This document shows positions 8,530 to 17,601 of a stretch of DNA of 64,000 bases, one piece after another. The position numbers and the translations under genes were made by a program. How positions within the stretch are numbered: position 1 is the stretch's first letter; the number at the start of each line of letters is the position of its first letter. Origin of the DNA: Meinhardsimonia xiamenensis (GTDB lineage: Bacteria; Pseudomonadota; Alphaproteobacteria; Rhodobacterales; Rhodobacteraceae); contig NZ_FNFV01000004.1 in the NCBI RefSeq assembly GCF_900102905.1, positions 124,001-188,000 of the forward strand, read 5' to 3'. Under the pieces are notes generated by a model. That model did no database searches. It saw only the letters and a program-made list of their open reading frames with translations, and was not told the origin of the DNA.

Positions 8530-9390
8530 GTGCCCGGAGACCAGCGGATCATCGTGGCCCATGATCTCACCGGGCGTTCGACCGATGCCCTGCAAAGGGG
8601 CGCCCGGCTGGCCCGAACGCTCGGCGCGCGGCTGGTGATCGTCCACGCCGTGGATGACGGCCTTCCCGCCCGTCTGTCCGAAACGGTGTCCTCGCTCGCC
8701 CGCGACGAACTCGAGAGGCTGGCCGCCCCGCTTCGCGCCGAACTCGGCGAAGGGCGGGTAGACGCGTTGCTGCTCCACGGGTCACCGTGGAGGATGGTTG
8801 TCGAGGCGGCGAATGCCCCTGATTGCCGCCTTCTGGTCATCGGTCCCCACCGATGGCGCGGGCTCGGCGAGCTTTTCGCGGGGAGTTTTGCCGAAAGGAT
8901 CCTTCGCGCGGCACAAAGAGACGTCCTCCTGGCCCGCCTGCCGGCGGTGGACGACCATGGCCGCGTTCTGGTGGGTATCGATTTCTCTCCCGCGTCCCGC
9001 CGCGCGCTGCTTTCGGCGGCCGAACTGGCCCCCGGGGCAGAGATCATTCTGGTTTCGGCCTATCACGTCCTCTTCAGGGGTATCATCGCACGCGGTCACG
9101 ATCCGGGGGAGGACCCCGCCCTGGAGGCCGAGAAGAGACGCCTTGAGCGGGAGATCGGATCGCAGATGGACGATTTTCTTGCGGACATGCCCGAAAGGCT
9201 GCGCGGCGCCCGGCGCATCATCGCCGAGGGCGGGCCGGCGGCGCTGCTCTCCTGCCTCGCCGAATACGAGGAGGCGGATCTGATCGCCGTCGGCGCCCAT
9301 GCGCGCGGGCGCCTGGCCGAACTGCTTCTGGGCTCCACTGCTCGCGATCTCGCCGATTTCGCGCCCTGCGACCTCCTGGTCGCGCGATAG
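8530..9390 (+). CDS. Universal stress protein, tandem UspA domains
   Basis: This 286-residue protein contains two Usp domains. The first (about 1-137) ends with the ATP-loop-like segment VIGPHRWRGLGELFAGSFAE. The second (about 140-286) ends with GAHARGRLAELLLGSTARD. Both fit the G-x2-G-x9-G(S/T) pattern only approximately. It is cytoplasmic, and members bind ATP or AMP and help survival under starvation or redox stress; the precise role here is unknown. The GTG start at 8530 is supported by the purine run GGGGAGGGGGAG at 8511-8522. The 128-bp gap after matB suggests a separate transcription unit. Its 3' neighbour is a decayed membrane-protein gene on the other strand. Confidence 0.87.
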   Translation: MPGDQRIIVAHDLTGRSTDALQRGARLARTLGARLVIVHAVDDGLPARLSETVSSLARDELERLAAPLRAELGEGRVDALLLHGSPWRMVVEAANAPDCRLLVIGPHRWRGLGELFAGSFAERILRAAQRDVLLARLPAVDDHGRVLVGIDFSPASRRALLSAAELAPGAEIILVSAYHVLFRGIIARGHDPGEDPALEAEKRRLEREIGSQMDDFLADMPERLRGARRIIAEGGPAALLSCLAEYEEADLIAVGAHARGRLAELLLGSTARDLADFAPCDLLVAR

Positions 9391-9519
9391 GGCCCATCAG
9401 ACAGGCAGGGGACCGACAGTTGCGGCAGTTCTTGGGGCGCCTCGCGTCCGCGTCATGCCGCGTGACTTTTCGCGCGGCTGAATCGGTGCAAGGCTGCGAC
9501 AGGCCGCGTGGCCGACGGC

Positions 9520-10255
9520 TGCCGGCTGGGATAGTGTCTTTTTCGACGGATGAAGCGAAGAGCGCCGCCGAGATGAGGAGCGGCAGGAGGAGCGGCGCGA
9601 CGAACCGCCTGAAGGCGATGACGCCGCTTTCGGTGAGCGGCACCTGGCCAGGCGGCAACAGCCATGAGATCAGCACCAGAAAAGCCAATTGGATGAGGCT
9701 CGAGAATACCTGTGCCTGTCGCGTCGAGCGGGTGCACCACGGCGCCGAATGGCCCCCGCCGAGGTGGCACGAGGTTCCGAATTCCTGAACCGCGGTGATG
9801 AGGCGAAGAAGCAGCGAGAGGGACTCCCAGCCGCTGAGCCGCGGCGGCGGCGGTCCCGGCCCCTCATGTGCGGGCGCCGGCCGCAAGTGTACCGAAGAAG
9901 TGAAGGCAATGGGCCTCCGAAACGACATCGGTGAAGGCAAGCGCCAGTCGCATGCCGCCCCGAGTCCCCGCTGAGCCGGCGAGGCCCTGGCGCCATGACG
10001 GTCAAGCCGGGCGATATTGTGGCGGATCGCGGTACCGAAGGCCCAGGCGAGCGCACACAATAGCCCCATGGCCAGCGGCGCGGCACAACCGTAGGAGTCG
10101 AAGAGTATTGGCCCCGGGATGAGAAAGCCGTTCCCGATGATCGAGACGAGCGGCGTCACGATTGCGCGCCAGACCTCGCGCATCCACAGCCGCGGTCGCA
10201 GCAGCGCGACGAGAACGGCGAGCGAAGTTCCCGCGATCATCGCGTCTTCGAGCAT
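9520..10255 (-). pseudogene. Decayed multi-pass membrane protein gene
   Basis: The minus strand holds an intact-looking start: ATG at 10255 preceded by GGGAGAGG, coding for MLEDAMIAGTSLAVLVALL and then IIGNGFLIPGPIL and CALAWAFGTAIRHNIARL. Around 9990 the sense continues in another frame as MRLALAFTDVVSEAHCLHFF, which ends at a TGA (9864-9866). Membrane-protein-like sequence then resumes in the first frame (LLLRLITAVQEFGTS, LISWLLPPGQVPLTESGVI). The frame then runs on without its own stop into the usp gene. The fragments look like pieces of one permease-like protein of alphaproteobacteria, with frameshifts, an internal stop, a probable internal deletion and a lost C terminus. The family name is not certain. 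Confidence 0.55.
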
Positions 10256-10334
10256 CGACGCCTCTCCCGTCACGGCGCCCATATGGACAAGTTTGCCCCG
10301 CTGTGAAAAGAGCGCGGCGACAGGAGTGAGCCAG

Positions 10335-11657
10335 ATGACCACAACCCGCTTCGCCCCCTCGCCCACGGGCTATCTGCATGTGGGCAACCTGCGCACCGCG
10401 CTGTTCAACTTCCTCATCGCGCGCAAGGCGAAGGGCACCTTCATCCTGCGTCTCGACGACACCGACCCGGAGCGCTCGAAGGAGGAATATGTCGAGGCCA
10501 TCCGCGAGGATCTGACCTGGCTCGGCCTTACGTGGGACCGTGAAGAACGCCAGTCGGCGCGGCTCGACCGTTATGCCGAGGCTGCCGACCGGCTGCGCGC
10601 GGCGGGCCGGCTCTACGAGTGTTTCGAGACGCCCACCGAGCTTGAGCTCAAGCGCAAGAAGCAGCTCGCCATGGGCCGCCCGCCGGTCTACGACCGGGCG
10701 GCGCTGAAGCTCAGCGAGGAGGAGAAGGCGAAGCTCCGCGCCGAGCGCCCCGCCCACTGGCGGTTCAAGCTCGATCACGAGCGCATCGAGTGGGAAGACG
10801 GCATCCTCGGCCATCAGTCCATCGATGCGGCCTCGATCTCAGATCCAGTGCTCATCCGCGGCGACGGGCAGGTGCTCTACACGCTTGCCTCGGTGGTGGA
10901 CGACCTCGAGATGGGCGTGACCGACGTGGTGCGCGGCGCCGACCATGTGACCAACACCGCCACCCAGATCCAGATCATGCGCGCTCTCGGCGGCACGCCG
11001 CCGCGTTTTGCCCACCATTCGCTGCTGACCGGCCCCAAGGGCGAGGCGCTGTCCAAGCGGCTGGGCACGCTCGCCCTGCGCGACCTGCGCAAGCGCGGGG
11101 TGGAGCCGATGGCGCTTCTGAGCCTTCTCGCCCGCCTCGGCTCCTCCGACCCGGTGGAGCTGCGTCACTCGATCGACGAGCTCGCCGAGGGCTTCGAGCT
11201 CAGCCACTTCGGTGCGGCGCCGACGAAGTTCGATGTGAACGACCTCTTCCCGCTGACCGCGCGCTACCTGCAGTCGCTGCCCTATGAGGCGGTGGCCGAG
11301 GACATCGCCGCCGCCGGCGTGCCCGAGCATCTGGCCCGCCGCTTCTGGGAGGTGGTGCACGAGAATGTCGAGACCCGCGCCGATATCGCCCGCTGGTGGC
11401 GCATCTTCCGCGACGGCCCCGAAACGCGGCCGATCGCCGAAGAGGACCGCGCGTTTGTCGAAGAGGCGCTGAAGCTGCTGCCCCCCTTCCCGTACGGCCC
11501 CGACAGCTGGGCGGAATGGACCGGGCGGGTGAAACAGGCGACAGGCCGCAAGGGGCGGGCATTGTTCATGCCGCTGCGCCTTGCCCTCACCGGCGAAGAG
11601 CGCGGGCCGGACATGGCCGGGGTGATGGAGCTTCTGCAAGAGCCCCCGCGCCTTTGA
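10335..11657 (+). CDS. gltX: Glutamate--tRNA ligase (GltX type)
   Basis: This 440-residue class I synthetase charges tRNA with glutamate. The HIGH-type motif is APSPTGYLHVGNLRTAL (H15-N18) and the KMSKS-type motif is ALSKR (238-242). The helical anticodon-binding region follows. The open frame extends back to 10119, but the family N terminus MTTTRFAPSPTG starts at 10335, behind the ribosome-binding site CAGGAGTGAG. At 440 residues it is shorter than the usual ~470. Many alphaproteobacteria carry two GltX paralogues, one discriminating and one that also charges tRNA-Gln for the GatCAB pathway; which one this is cannot be decided from this window. Confidence 0.93.
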   Translation: MTTTRFAPSPTGYLHVGNLRTALFNFLIARKAKGTFILRLDDTDPERSKEEYVEAIREDLTWLGLTWDREERQSARLDRYAEAADRLRAAGRLYECFETPTELELKRKKQLAMGRPPVYDRAALKLSEEEKAKLRAERPAHWRFKLDHERIEWEDGILGHQSIDAASISDPVLIRGDGQVLYTLASVVDDLEMGVTDVVRGADHVTNTATQIQIMRALGGTPPRFAHHSLLTGPKGEALSKRLGTLALRDLRKRGVEPMALLSLLARLGSSDPVELRHSIDELAEGFELSHFGAAPTKFDVNDLFPLTARYLQSLPYEAVAEDIAAAGVPEHLARRFWEVVHENVETRADIARWWRIFRDGPETRPIAEEDRAFVEEALKLLPPFPYGPDSWAEWTGRVKQATGRKGRALFMPLRLALTGEERGPDMAGVMELLQEPPRL

Positions 11658-11670
11658 TGCCTCCTCCCTT

Positions 11671-11722
11671 TCATCACCCTGCGAAAAATACCCCGGGGAG
11701 CGCGAGGGGCAGCGCCCCTCGC
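11671..11722 (-). repeat. Intergenic REP-like palindromic element, copy 2 (inverted relative to copy 1)
   Basis: Read on the minus strand, a GC hairpin (11701-11722, GCGAGGGGCGCTGCCCCTCGC) is followed by GCTCCCCGGGGTATTTTTCG and then CAGGGTGATGA. Copy 1 at 864-914 has the same layout on the plus strand. It lies between gltX and the convergent cyclotransferase gene. It could act as a bidirectional transcription end, but no T-run follows the stem. Confidence 0.55.
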
Positions 11723-11744
11723 TCCCGTCATCGGTGCCGGGGGC

Positions 11745-12314
11745 TCAGGTCGCCTGAATGACGCGGGCCTCGATGTCGCGCAGCCAGTCATCCACGAGCA
11801 CGCGCTCTTCGGGCCGCAGCGACCGGGCGCGCGGATAGCGCGGGCCGTCGCGGTCGTTCAGGATCGGCGCATCCCAACCCGCGGTGGTGAGAAAGAACCG
11901 CGCCACCCCCTCTTCGCCGAACTCGCGCAGATAGCCCTGCACCACCGTGTCGAGATAGCTCAGAAGCACCGGATGCGCCTCGTCCGGGCGGCCATGCCGA
12001 CCCTCCGGGATGGTATAGATGTGCACCGCCACCGGCCGGCCCACGGGGTGATCGGCGGCCTCCGTCACCGGCCGCCGCTCATAGGCCCGCTCGCGTTCAT
12101 CCAGCGCCCGCCAGTCGCCACCCGGCACTGCGGCCATCAGCCCCTCGATCTCGACGTCCGGCGCCGGCTCGGCGGTGAGAAAGGCCACCGGCCGCAGCGC
12201 CGTGTGCCGCCACACCCGCCGCCAGCCCTTCACCCGCGCAGGGTAGGCATCGACGTAGCCATGGGTGGCGCGGTTCACGAGGCTGCCGTAGCCAAAGAAG
12301 AAGGGGTCTGCCAT
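11745..12314 (-). CDS. Gamma-glutamylcyclotransferase-like protein
   Basis: This 189-residue protein begins MADPFFFGYGSLVNRATHGY. FGYGSLV is the substrate-anion binding motif of the gamma-glutamylcyclotransferase/AIG2 fold. The conserved acidic position lies in LDERERAYERRPV (about 74-86), matching the catalytic Glu motif followed by Y-x-R. Members cleave gamma-glutamyl amides to 5-oxoproline, for example in glutathione turnover. The open frame begins at 12350, but the fold starts at the ATG at 12314; no strong ribosome-binding site is visible for either. It is divergent from the gcv leader and convergent with gltX. The exact substrate is unknown. Confidence 0.8.
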   Translation of the reverse strand: MADPFFFGYGSLVNRATHGYVDAYPARVKGWRRVWRHTALRPVAFLTAEPAPDVEIEGLMAAVPGGDWRALDERERAYERRPVTEAADHPVGRPVAVHIYTIPEGRHGRPDEAHPVLLSYLDTVVQGYLREFGEEGVARFFLTTAGWDAPILNDRDGPRYPRARSLRPEERVLVDDWLRDIEARVIQAT

Positions 12315-12389
12315 GGCCCGCAACATCGTCATCGTCCGGGCCGCGCGCAAGGGCTTGCCCGCCCGTGCACGATGGCATACCGTGAGACG

Positions 12390-12555
12390 CGTCCGCAGAG
12401 GGAGAATCCGGCTTCGCGCCGGTGCCGAAGGAGCAACCGCCCCGGTAAACTCTCAGGCCCCAGGACCTTTGCGGGCGAAGACACTCTGGAGAGAGGCGCG
12501 AAAGCGTCCGCCGAAGGGATAACGATCTCAGGCGAAAGGACAGAGGGGGCACCAA
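12390..12555 (+). ncRNA. Tandem glycine riboswitch
   Basis: Two consecutive gcvT-type aptamers can be read. The first has GCCGAAGGAGCAACC, then GTAAACTCTCAGGC and CCAGGACC (about 12424-12467), closing at CACTCTGGAGAG. The second has CCGCCGAAGGGATAAC, then ATCTCAGGCGAAAGGACAGA (about 12508-12545). These are the conserved core segments of cooperative glycine aptamers. The element precedes gcvT by about 75 bases, exactly where glycine-responsive induction of the glycine cleavage operon is expected. Confidence 0.95.
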
Positions 12556-12597
12556 AGCGGGCGGGGGACGCTCGCGAGGGTGCCGGGCGCGCGTGAT

Positions 12598-12627
12598 CCG
12601 CCCCGGCCGCAATGGCAGGAGGGGCGG
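12598..12627 (+). promoter_or_regulatory. Hairpin that can mask the gcvT ribosome-binding site
   Basis: CCGCCCC at 12598-12604 is exactly complementary to GGGGCGG at 12621-12627, with a 16-base loop. The right arm overlaps the gcvT Shine-Dalgarno AGGAGGGG (12617-12624) one base before the ATG. A second possible hairpin (GGCACC 12548-12553 with GGTGCC 12579-12584) lies between the aptamers and this stem. Together they could form a translational expression platform for the riboswitch. The pairing is seen; the function is inferred. Confidence 0.5.
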
Positions 12628-12628
12628 C

Positions 12629-13759
12629 ATGGCCGAACTGAGACGCACCGCGCTTTACGATCTTCATCTGGAGCTTTGCGCGCGCATGGTCCCCTTCGCC
12701 GGCTGGGAGATGCCGGTGCAATTCCGCCTTGGCGTGATGAAGGAGCATCTGCACACCCGCGCCGCCGCCGGGCTCTTCGATGTCAGCCACATGGGGCAGG
12801 TGATCCTGCGGCCTCGCTCAGGCTACATGGCCGAGGCGGCGGCCGCGCTCGAGGCGCTGATGCCGGTCGATGTCCTCGGTCTTGCCGAAGGGCGTCAGCG
12901 CTACGGCTTCTTCACGAATGACGACGGCGGCATCATCGACGATCTGATGTTCGCCCGCCGCGCCGATCACTTCCTGCTGGTGGTCAACGCCGCGCGGCGG
13001 GAGGTCGATCTTGCGCTCCTGAAGGGCGCGCTTGAGGACCGCTGCACGGTGGAGGAGGTGCCAAACCGCGCGCTTCTCGCGCTCCAGGGCCCGGCGGCGG
13101 AGGCCGCGCTGACGCGGATCGTACCGCAGGTGAGCGCCATGCGTTTCATGGATGCGGGCGTTTTTCACATCCCCGGCGCCGATCTTTGGATCTCGCGCTC
13201 GGGCTACACCGGCGAGGACGGATTCGAAATCTCGGTGCCCGAGGCCGAGGCGGTGAGTTTCGCGCGCAGACTGCTCGAGATGGAGGAGGTCGAGCCCATC
13301 GGGCTCGGCGCGCGCGACTCGCTGCGCCTTGAGGCGGGACTGTGCCTCTACGGCAACGAGATCGACGAGGCGACAAGCCCGGTGGAGGCGGGACTCGTCT
13401 GGGCGATCCCGAAGGTGCGCCGCCGCGGCGGGGCGCGCGAGGGGGGCTTTCCCGGTGCCGCGCGCATCCTGCGCGAGCTCGAGGAAGGCCCCGCGCGTCG
13501 GCTCGTCGGGCTCCTGCCGGAGGGGCGCGCGCCGATGCGGGCGCACACGCCCCTGTTCGCATCCGAAGAGGGCGGCGATGCGATCGGCGAAGTCACATCC
13601 GGTGCCTTTGGCCCCTCGGTCGAGCGGCCCGTGGCGATGGGATATGTCACGACCGGCAACGACCGGGAAGGCACGGCGATTTTCGGTGAAGTGCGGGGCA
13701 GGCGGCTGCCGGCGCGTGTTGCGCGGCTGCCCTTCTTCCCTCACCGTTACAAGCGATGA
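12629..13759 (+). CDS. gcvT: Glycine cleavage system T protein (aminomethyltransferase)
   Basis: This 376-residue protein takes the aminomethyl group from lipoylated GcvH and transfers methylene to tetrahydrofolate, releasing ammonia. Family landmarks are the N-terminal LHLELCARMVPFAGWEMPVQ, the GLFDVSHMGQV segment, the SRSGYTGEDGFEI folate/catalytic region near residue 190, and the C-terminal barrel ending LPFFPHRYKR. An upstream GTG at 12593 is in frame, but AGGAGGGG at 12617-12624 fits the ATG at 12629, which also gives the family N terminus. It is the first gene behind the glycine riboswitch, followed by gcvH (30-bp gap) and gcvP. Confidence 0.96.
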   Translation: MAELRRTALYDLHLELCARMVPFAGWEMPVQFRLGVMKEHLHTRAAAGLFDVSHMGQVILRPRSGYMAEAAAALEALMPVDVLGLAEGRQRYGFFTNDDGGIIDDLMFARRADHFLLVVNAARREVDLALLKGALEDRCTVEEVPNRALLALQGPAAEAALTRIVPQVSAMRFMDAGVFHIPGADLWISRSGYTGEDGFEISVPEAEAVSFARRLLEMEEVEPIGLGARDSLRLEAGLCLYGNEIDEATSPVEAGLVWAIPKVRRRGGAREGGFPGAARILRELEEGPARRLVGLLPEGRAPMRAHTPLFASEEGGDAIGEVTSGAFGPSVERPVAMGYVTTGNDREGTAIFGEVRGRRLPARVARLPFFPHRYKR

Positions 13760-13789
13760 CTCAACACGTGCGAGAACGGAGAACGGGAC

Positions 13790-14167
13790 ATGGCCGTGAG
13801 CGAGACGAAATATACCGAGGAACATGAATGGCTGCGCCCCGAGGATGACGGGGTGGTGGTCGTCGGGATCACCGAATACGCCGCCGAGCAGCTTGGCGAC
13901 ATCGTCTATGTCGAGCTGCCCGAGGAAGGCACAACCGTCACCAAGGGTGACGAGATCGTGGTGATCGAAAGCGTCAAGGCCGCCTCCGACATCGTCGCCC
14001 CCGTCGATGGCGAGATCGTCGAGGTCAACGAGGCGCTCGCCGACAACCCCGGCCTCGTCAACGAGGACCCGCTCGGCGACGGCTGGTTCTTCAAGATCAA
14101 GCCTTCCGACATGAGCCAGCTCGACGAGTACATGGACGAGGACGCCTACAAGGAAATGATTTCCTGA
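13790..14167 (+). CDS. gcvH: Glycine cleavage system H protein
   Basis: This 125-residue lipoyl carrier shuttles the aminomethyl intermediate between GcvP and GcvT. The lipoylation site is K63 in [15 protein letters not shown], in the usual hairpin turn. The N-terminal [10 protein letters not shown] and the [20 protein letters not shown] stretch are typical of GcvH. The length matches the family. The ATG at 13790 follows GAACGGAGAACGGGAC. The gene lies inside the gcvT-gcvH-gcvP operon, with 30 bp before it and 13 bp after it. Confidence 0.97.
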   Translation: MAVSETKYTEEHEWLRPEDDGVVVVGITEYAAEQLGDIVYVELPEEGTTVTKGDEIVVIESVKAASDIVAPVDGEIVEVNEALADNPGLVNEDPLGDGWFFKIKPSDMSQLDEYMDEDAYKEMIS

Positions 14168-14180
14168 GGAGTGCCGGGCG

Positions 14181-17030
14181 ATGACCTTCACCCCCACCGA
14201 CTACAAACCCTACGACTTCGCCAACCGCCGCCACATCGGCCCTTCGCCGTCGGAGATGGAGGAGATGCTGAAGGTGGTGGGGGTAGAGAGCCTCGATCAG
14301 CTCATTGACGAGACGATCCCCGCCGCGATCCGCCAGAAGGAGCCGCTCGACTTCGGCAAGCCCAAGTCGGAGCGGGAGCTCCTGTGGCACATGCGCCAGG
14401 TGGCCAAGAAGAACCAGGTCTTCACCTCGATGATAGGGCAGGGCTTCTACGGCACTGTCACGCCCTCCGTCATCCAGCGCAACATTCTCGAGAACCCCGC
14501 CTGGTACACCGCCTACACCCCCTATCAGCCGGAGATCAGCCAGGGCCGGCTGGAGGCGCTGCTGAACTACCAGACGATGGTGGCGGACCTCACCGGCCTC
14601 GAGATCGCCAACGCCTCGCTTCTCGACGAGGCGAGCGCGGCGGCGGAAGCCATGACCATGGCGCGGCGTCTGTCGAAGTCGAAGGCCAATGCCTTCTTCG
14701 TTGACGAAAACTGCCACCCCCAGAACATCGCGGTGATCGAGACCCATGCCGAGCCCCTCGGCATCGAGATCGAGGTGGGCGATCCCGAAGCGATGGACGC
14801 GAGCCGCTATTTCGGCGCCATCTTCCAGTATCCGGGCACCTACGGGCACATCCGCGACTTCACCGCGCAGATCGCCGCGCTGCATGAGGTGGGCGCGCTC
14901 GGTATCGTCATCGCCGATCCGTTGGCGCTGACCATCCTGAAGGAGCCGGGCGCGATGGGGGCCGACATTGCCGTGGGCTCGACCCAGCGCTTCGGCGTGC
15001 CGATGGGCTATGGCGGCCCGCATGCCGCTTACATGGCGTGTCGGGACTCGATGAAGCGGGCGATGCCGGGGCGGCTTGTGGGCGTTTCCGTCGACAGCCA
15101 TGGCCATCGTGCCCTGCGCCTTGCCCTGCAGGCGCGCGAGCAGCACATCCGCCGCGAAAAGGCCACCTCCAACGTCTGCACCGCGCAGGCGCTTCTGGCG
15201 GTGATGGCCTCGTTCTATGCGGTTTTCCACGGGCCGGAAGGGCTCAAGGCGATCGCCCAGCGCATTCACCGCAAGACGGTCCGCGTGGCGCGCGCGCTCG
15301 AGCAGGCAGGCTTCACGGTCGAACCCGAGGCCTTCTTCGACACCATCACGGTGGAGGTCGGCCCGCTTCAGGGCGTGATCTTCGACGAGGCCGCACGCCA
15401 GCGCATCAACCTGCGCAAGGTGGGCCGCACGAAGCTCGGTATCTCGCTTGACGAGACCACGCGGCCGGCGACCATCGAGCGGCTGTGGTCCGCCTTCGGC
15501 ATCCACCGCCGCGATGACGATTTCACCCCCGAATACCGCATCCCCGACGCGCTGCAGCGTACCTCGGAGTATCTCACCCACCCGGTCTTCCACATGAACC
15601 GGGCCGAGACCGAGATGATGCGCTACATGCGCCGGCTCGCCGACCGCGACCTTGCACTCGACCGGGCGATGATCCCCTTGGGCTCCTGCACCATGAAGCT
15701 CAACGCGGCGACCGAGATGATGCCGCTCTCCTGGCCGGAGTTCAGCCAGATCCACCCCTTCGCGCCCGCCGATCAGGTGGCCGGCTACACCGAGCTCATC
15801 GAGGATCTGGCCGAGAAGCTCTGCCAGATCACCGGCTATGACGCCATGTCGATGCAGCCCAATTCCGGCGCGACGGGCGAATACGCGGGGCTTCTGACCA
15901 TCAGGGCCTGGCACCGCTCCCGCGGCGAGGGGCATCGCAACATCTGCCTCATCCCCGTCTCGGCGCATGGCACCAACCCGGCCTCGGCGCAGATGGCCGG
16001 GATGAAGGTGGTGGCGGTCAAGTCGGCGCCGAATGGCGACATCGACGTGGAGGATTTCCGCAGGAAGGCCGAGGAGGCGGGTGACAATCTCGCCGCCTGC
16101 ATGATCACCTACCCCTCGACCCACGGGGTGTTCGAGGAGACGGTGCGCGAGATCTGCGACATCACCCATGAGTTCGGCGGGCAGGTCTACATCGACGGCG
16201 CCAACCTCAACGCCATGGTCGGGCTGGTGAAGCCCGGCGAGATCGGCGGCGACGTGAGCCACCTGAACCTTCACAAGACCTTCGCCATTCCTCACGGCGG
16301 CGGCGGCCCGGGCATGGGGCCGATCGGGGTGAAGGCGCATCTCGCCCCCTTCCTGCCGGGCCACCCGATGACCGACGGCCGCCCCGGCGCGGTGGCGGCC
16401 GCGCCCTTCGGTTCGGCCTCGATCCTCACCATCAGCTGGGCCTACATCCTGATGATGGGCGGGGCGGGGCTGACGCAGGCCTCGAAGGTGGCGATCCTTT
16501 CGGCCAACTACATCGCCAAGCGGCTCGAGGGCGCCTATGACGTGCTTTTCAAGGGCAAGGGCGGGCGCGTGGCGCATGAGTGCATTCTCGACACGCGCCC
16601 CTTTGCCGACAGCGCCCATGTCACGGTGGAGGACATCGCCAAGCGGCTCATCGACAACGGCTTCCATGCGCCGACGATGAGCTGGCCGGTGCAGGGCACG
16701 CTGATGATCGAGCCGACCGAGAGTGAGACCAAGGGTGAGCTCGACCGCTTCTGCACGGCGATGCTGGCCATCCGCGAGGAGATCCGCGCGATCGAGGAGG
16801 GCCGGATGGACGCCGAGAACAACCCCCTGAAGAACGCCCCCCACACGGTGGAGGACCTCGTCGGCGAGTGGAACCGGCCCTATACGCGCGAACAGGGCTG
16901 CTTCCCGCCCGGCGCCTTCCGCATCGACAAGTACTGGCCGCCGGTCAACAGGGTGGACAATGTCTATGGCGATCGCCATCTGGTGTGCACATGCCCGCCA
17001 ATGGAGGCCTATTCCGAGGCGGCCGAATAG
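14181..17030 (+). CDS. gcvP: Glycine dehydrogenase (decarboxylating), P protein, single-chain form
   Basis: This 949-residue PLP enzyme decarboxylates glycine and loads the aminomethyl group on GcvH. Both halves of the fused form are present: the N-terminal half begins [19 protein letters not shown], and the C-terminal half carries the PLP lysine K699 in [16 protein letters not shown]. The PLP-side motif [15 protein letters not shown] is at about 592-606. Some bacteria split this into gcvPA and gcvPB; here it is one chain of normal length. It is the last gene of the riboswitch-controlled operon. The minus strand holds a 960-codon open frame that is only an antisense shadow. Confidence 0.97.
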   Translation: MTFTPTDYKPYDFANRRHIGPSPSEMEEMLKVVGVESLDQLIDETIPAAIRQKEPLDFGKPKSERELLWHMRQVAKKNQVFTSMIGQGFYGTVTPSVIQRNILENPAWYTAYTPYQPEISQGRLEALLNYQTMVADLTGLEIANASLLDEASAAAEAMTMARRLSKSKANAFFVDENCHPQNIAVIETHAEPLGIEIEVGDPEAMDASRYFGAIFQYPGTYGHIRDFTAQIAALHEVGALGIVIADPLALTILKEPGAMGADIAVGSTQRFGVPMGYGGPHAAYMACRDSMKRAMPGRLVGVSVDSHGHRALRLALQAREQHIRREKATSNVCTAQALLAVMASFYAVFHGPEGLKAIAQRIHRKTVRVARALEQAGFTVEPEAFFDTITVEVGPLQGVIFDEAARQRINLRKVGRTKLGISLDETTRPATIERLWSAFGIHRRDDDFTPEYRIPDALQRTSEYLTHPVFHMNRAETEMMRYMRRLADRDLALDRAMIPLGSCTMKLNAATEMMPLSWPEFSQIHPFAPADQVAGYTELIEDLAEKLCQITGYDAMSMQPNSGATGEYAGLLTIRAWHRSRGEGHRNICLIPVSAHGTNPASAQMAGMKVVAVKSAPNGDIDVEDFRRKAEEAGDNLAACMITYPSTHGVFEETVREICDITHEFGGQVYIDGANLNAMVGLVKPGEIGGDVSHLNLHKTFAIPHGGGGPGMGPIGVKAHLAPFLPGHPMTDGRPGAVAAAPFGSASILTISWAYILMMGGAGLTQASKVAILSANYIAKRLEGAYDVLFKGKGGRVAHECILDTRPFADSAHVTVEDIAKRLIDNGFHAPTMSWPVQGTLMIEPTESETKGELDRFCTAMLAIREEIRAIEEGRMDAENNPLKNAPHTVEDLVGEWNRPYTREQGCFPPGAFRIDKYWPPVNRVDNVYGDRHLVCTCPPMEAYSEAAE

Positions 17031-17041
17031 CGGAAGTCGCG

Positions 17042-17581
17042 ATGCGGTCCTTCATTGCCGTCGATCTGCCGGAGGAGCTGCGCGAGGCGCTCATGGCGCT
17101 GCAGCGGGAGATCCCGGTGGGCCGCATCATGGACCCCGAGACACTTCACCTGACGCTGGCATTTCTCGGCGACGTGCCCGAGCCCGTGCTGGCCGAGCTC
17201 GACGAGGAGCTTGCGGCCATCCGCACCGAACCGCTCACGCTCAAGGCGGCCGGCCTCGGGACATTCGGCGAGCCCGAGCCCTTCGTGCTCTGGGCGCGTG
17301 TGGAGCCTACGCCCGAGCTCGAGCGGCTGCAGGCGGCGGTGCGGCGGGCGGCCGAGCGGGCGGGCCTGCGGCTCAAGCGCGAGCGCTTTCGCCCGCATGT
17401 GACGCTTGCGCGCTTCCGCCATCCGGGCCCCGGCGAGTTGCGGCGGCTCGGGCAGTTCCTGCAGAGCCACGGGGCGGTGAGTCTTCCCGAGGCGCGGGCC
17501 TTGAGCTTTGGCCTTTACCGCTCGCACCTGCGCCCGGACGGCGCCGTGCATGAGCCGCTGGCCGTCTATCCGCTGCGCTGA
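17042..17581 (+). CDS. thpR: RNA 2',3'-cyclic phosphodiesterase / 2'-5' RNA ligase (2H family)
   Basis: This 179-residue protein has the two catalytic HxTx motifs of the 2H phosphoesterase superfamily, HLTL at 36-39 and HVTL at 119-122, plus the family N terminus MRSFIAVDLPEELREAL. Members hydrolyse RNA 2',3'-cyclic phosphates and can join or break 2'-5' linkages; the biological role is unclear. The open frame reaches back to 16868 inside gcvP, but the ATG at 17042, 12 bp after the gcvP stop, gives the family N terminus. It may be read through from the gcv operon. It is convergent with the SDHAF4-like gene. Confidence 0.92.
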   Translation: MRSFIAVDLPEELREALMALQREIPVGRIMDPETLHLTLAFLGDVPEPVLAELDEELAAIRTEPLTLKAAGLGTFGEPEPFVLWARVEPTPELERLQAAVRRAAERAGLRLKRERFRPHVTLARFRHPGPGELRRLGQFLQSHGAVSLPEARALSFGLYRSHLRPDGAVHEPLAVYPLR

Positions 17582-17601
17582 AGCCGCCTGACGGCGAGGT
17601 A

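Noticed and set aside
14097-16979. 960-codon open frame on the minus strand across gcvP
   Set aside because: It is antisense to a clear gcvP gene; its translation is Arg/His/Gly-rich low-complexity sequence without family motifs, as expected in high-GC DNA.
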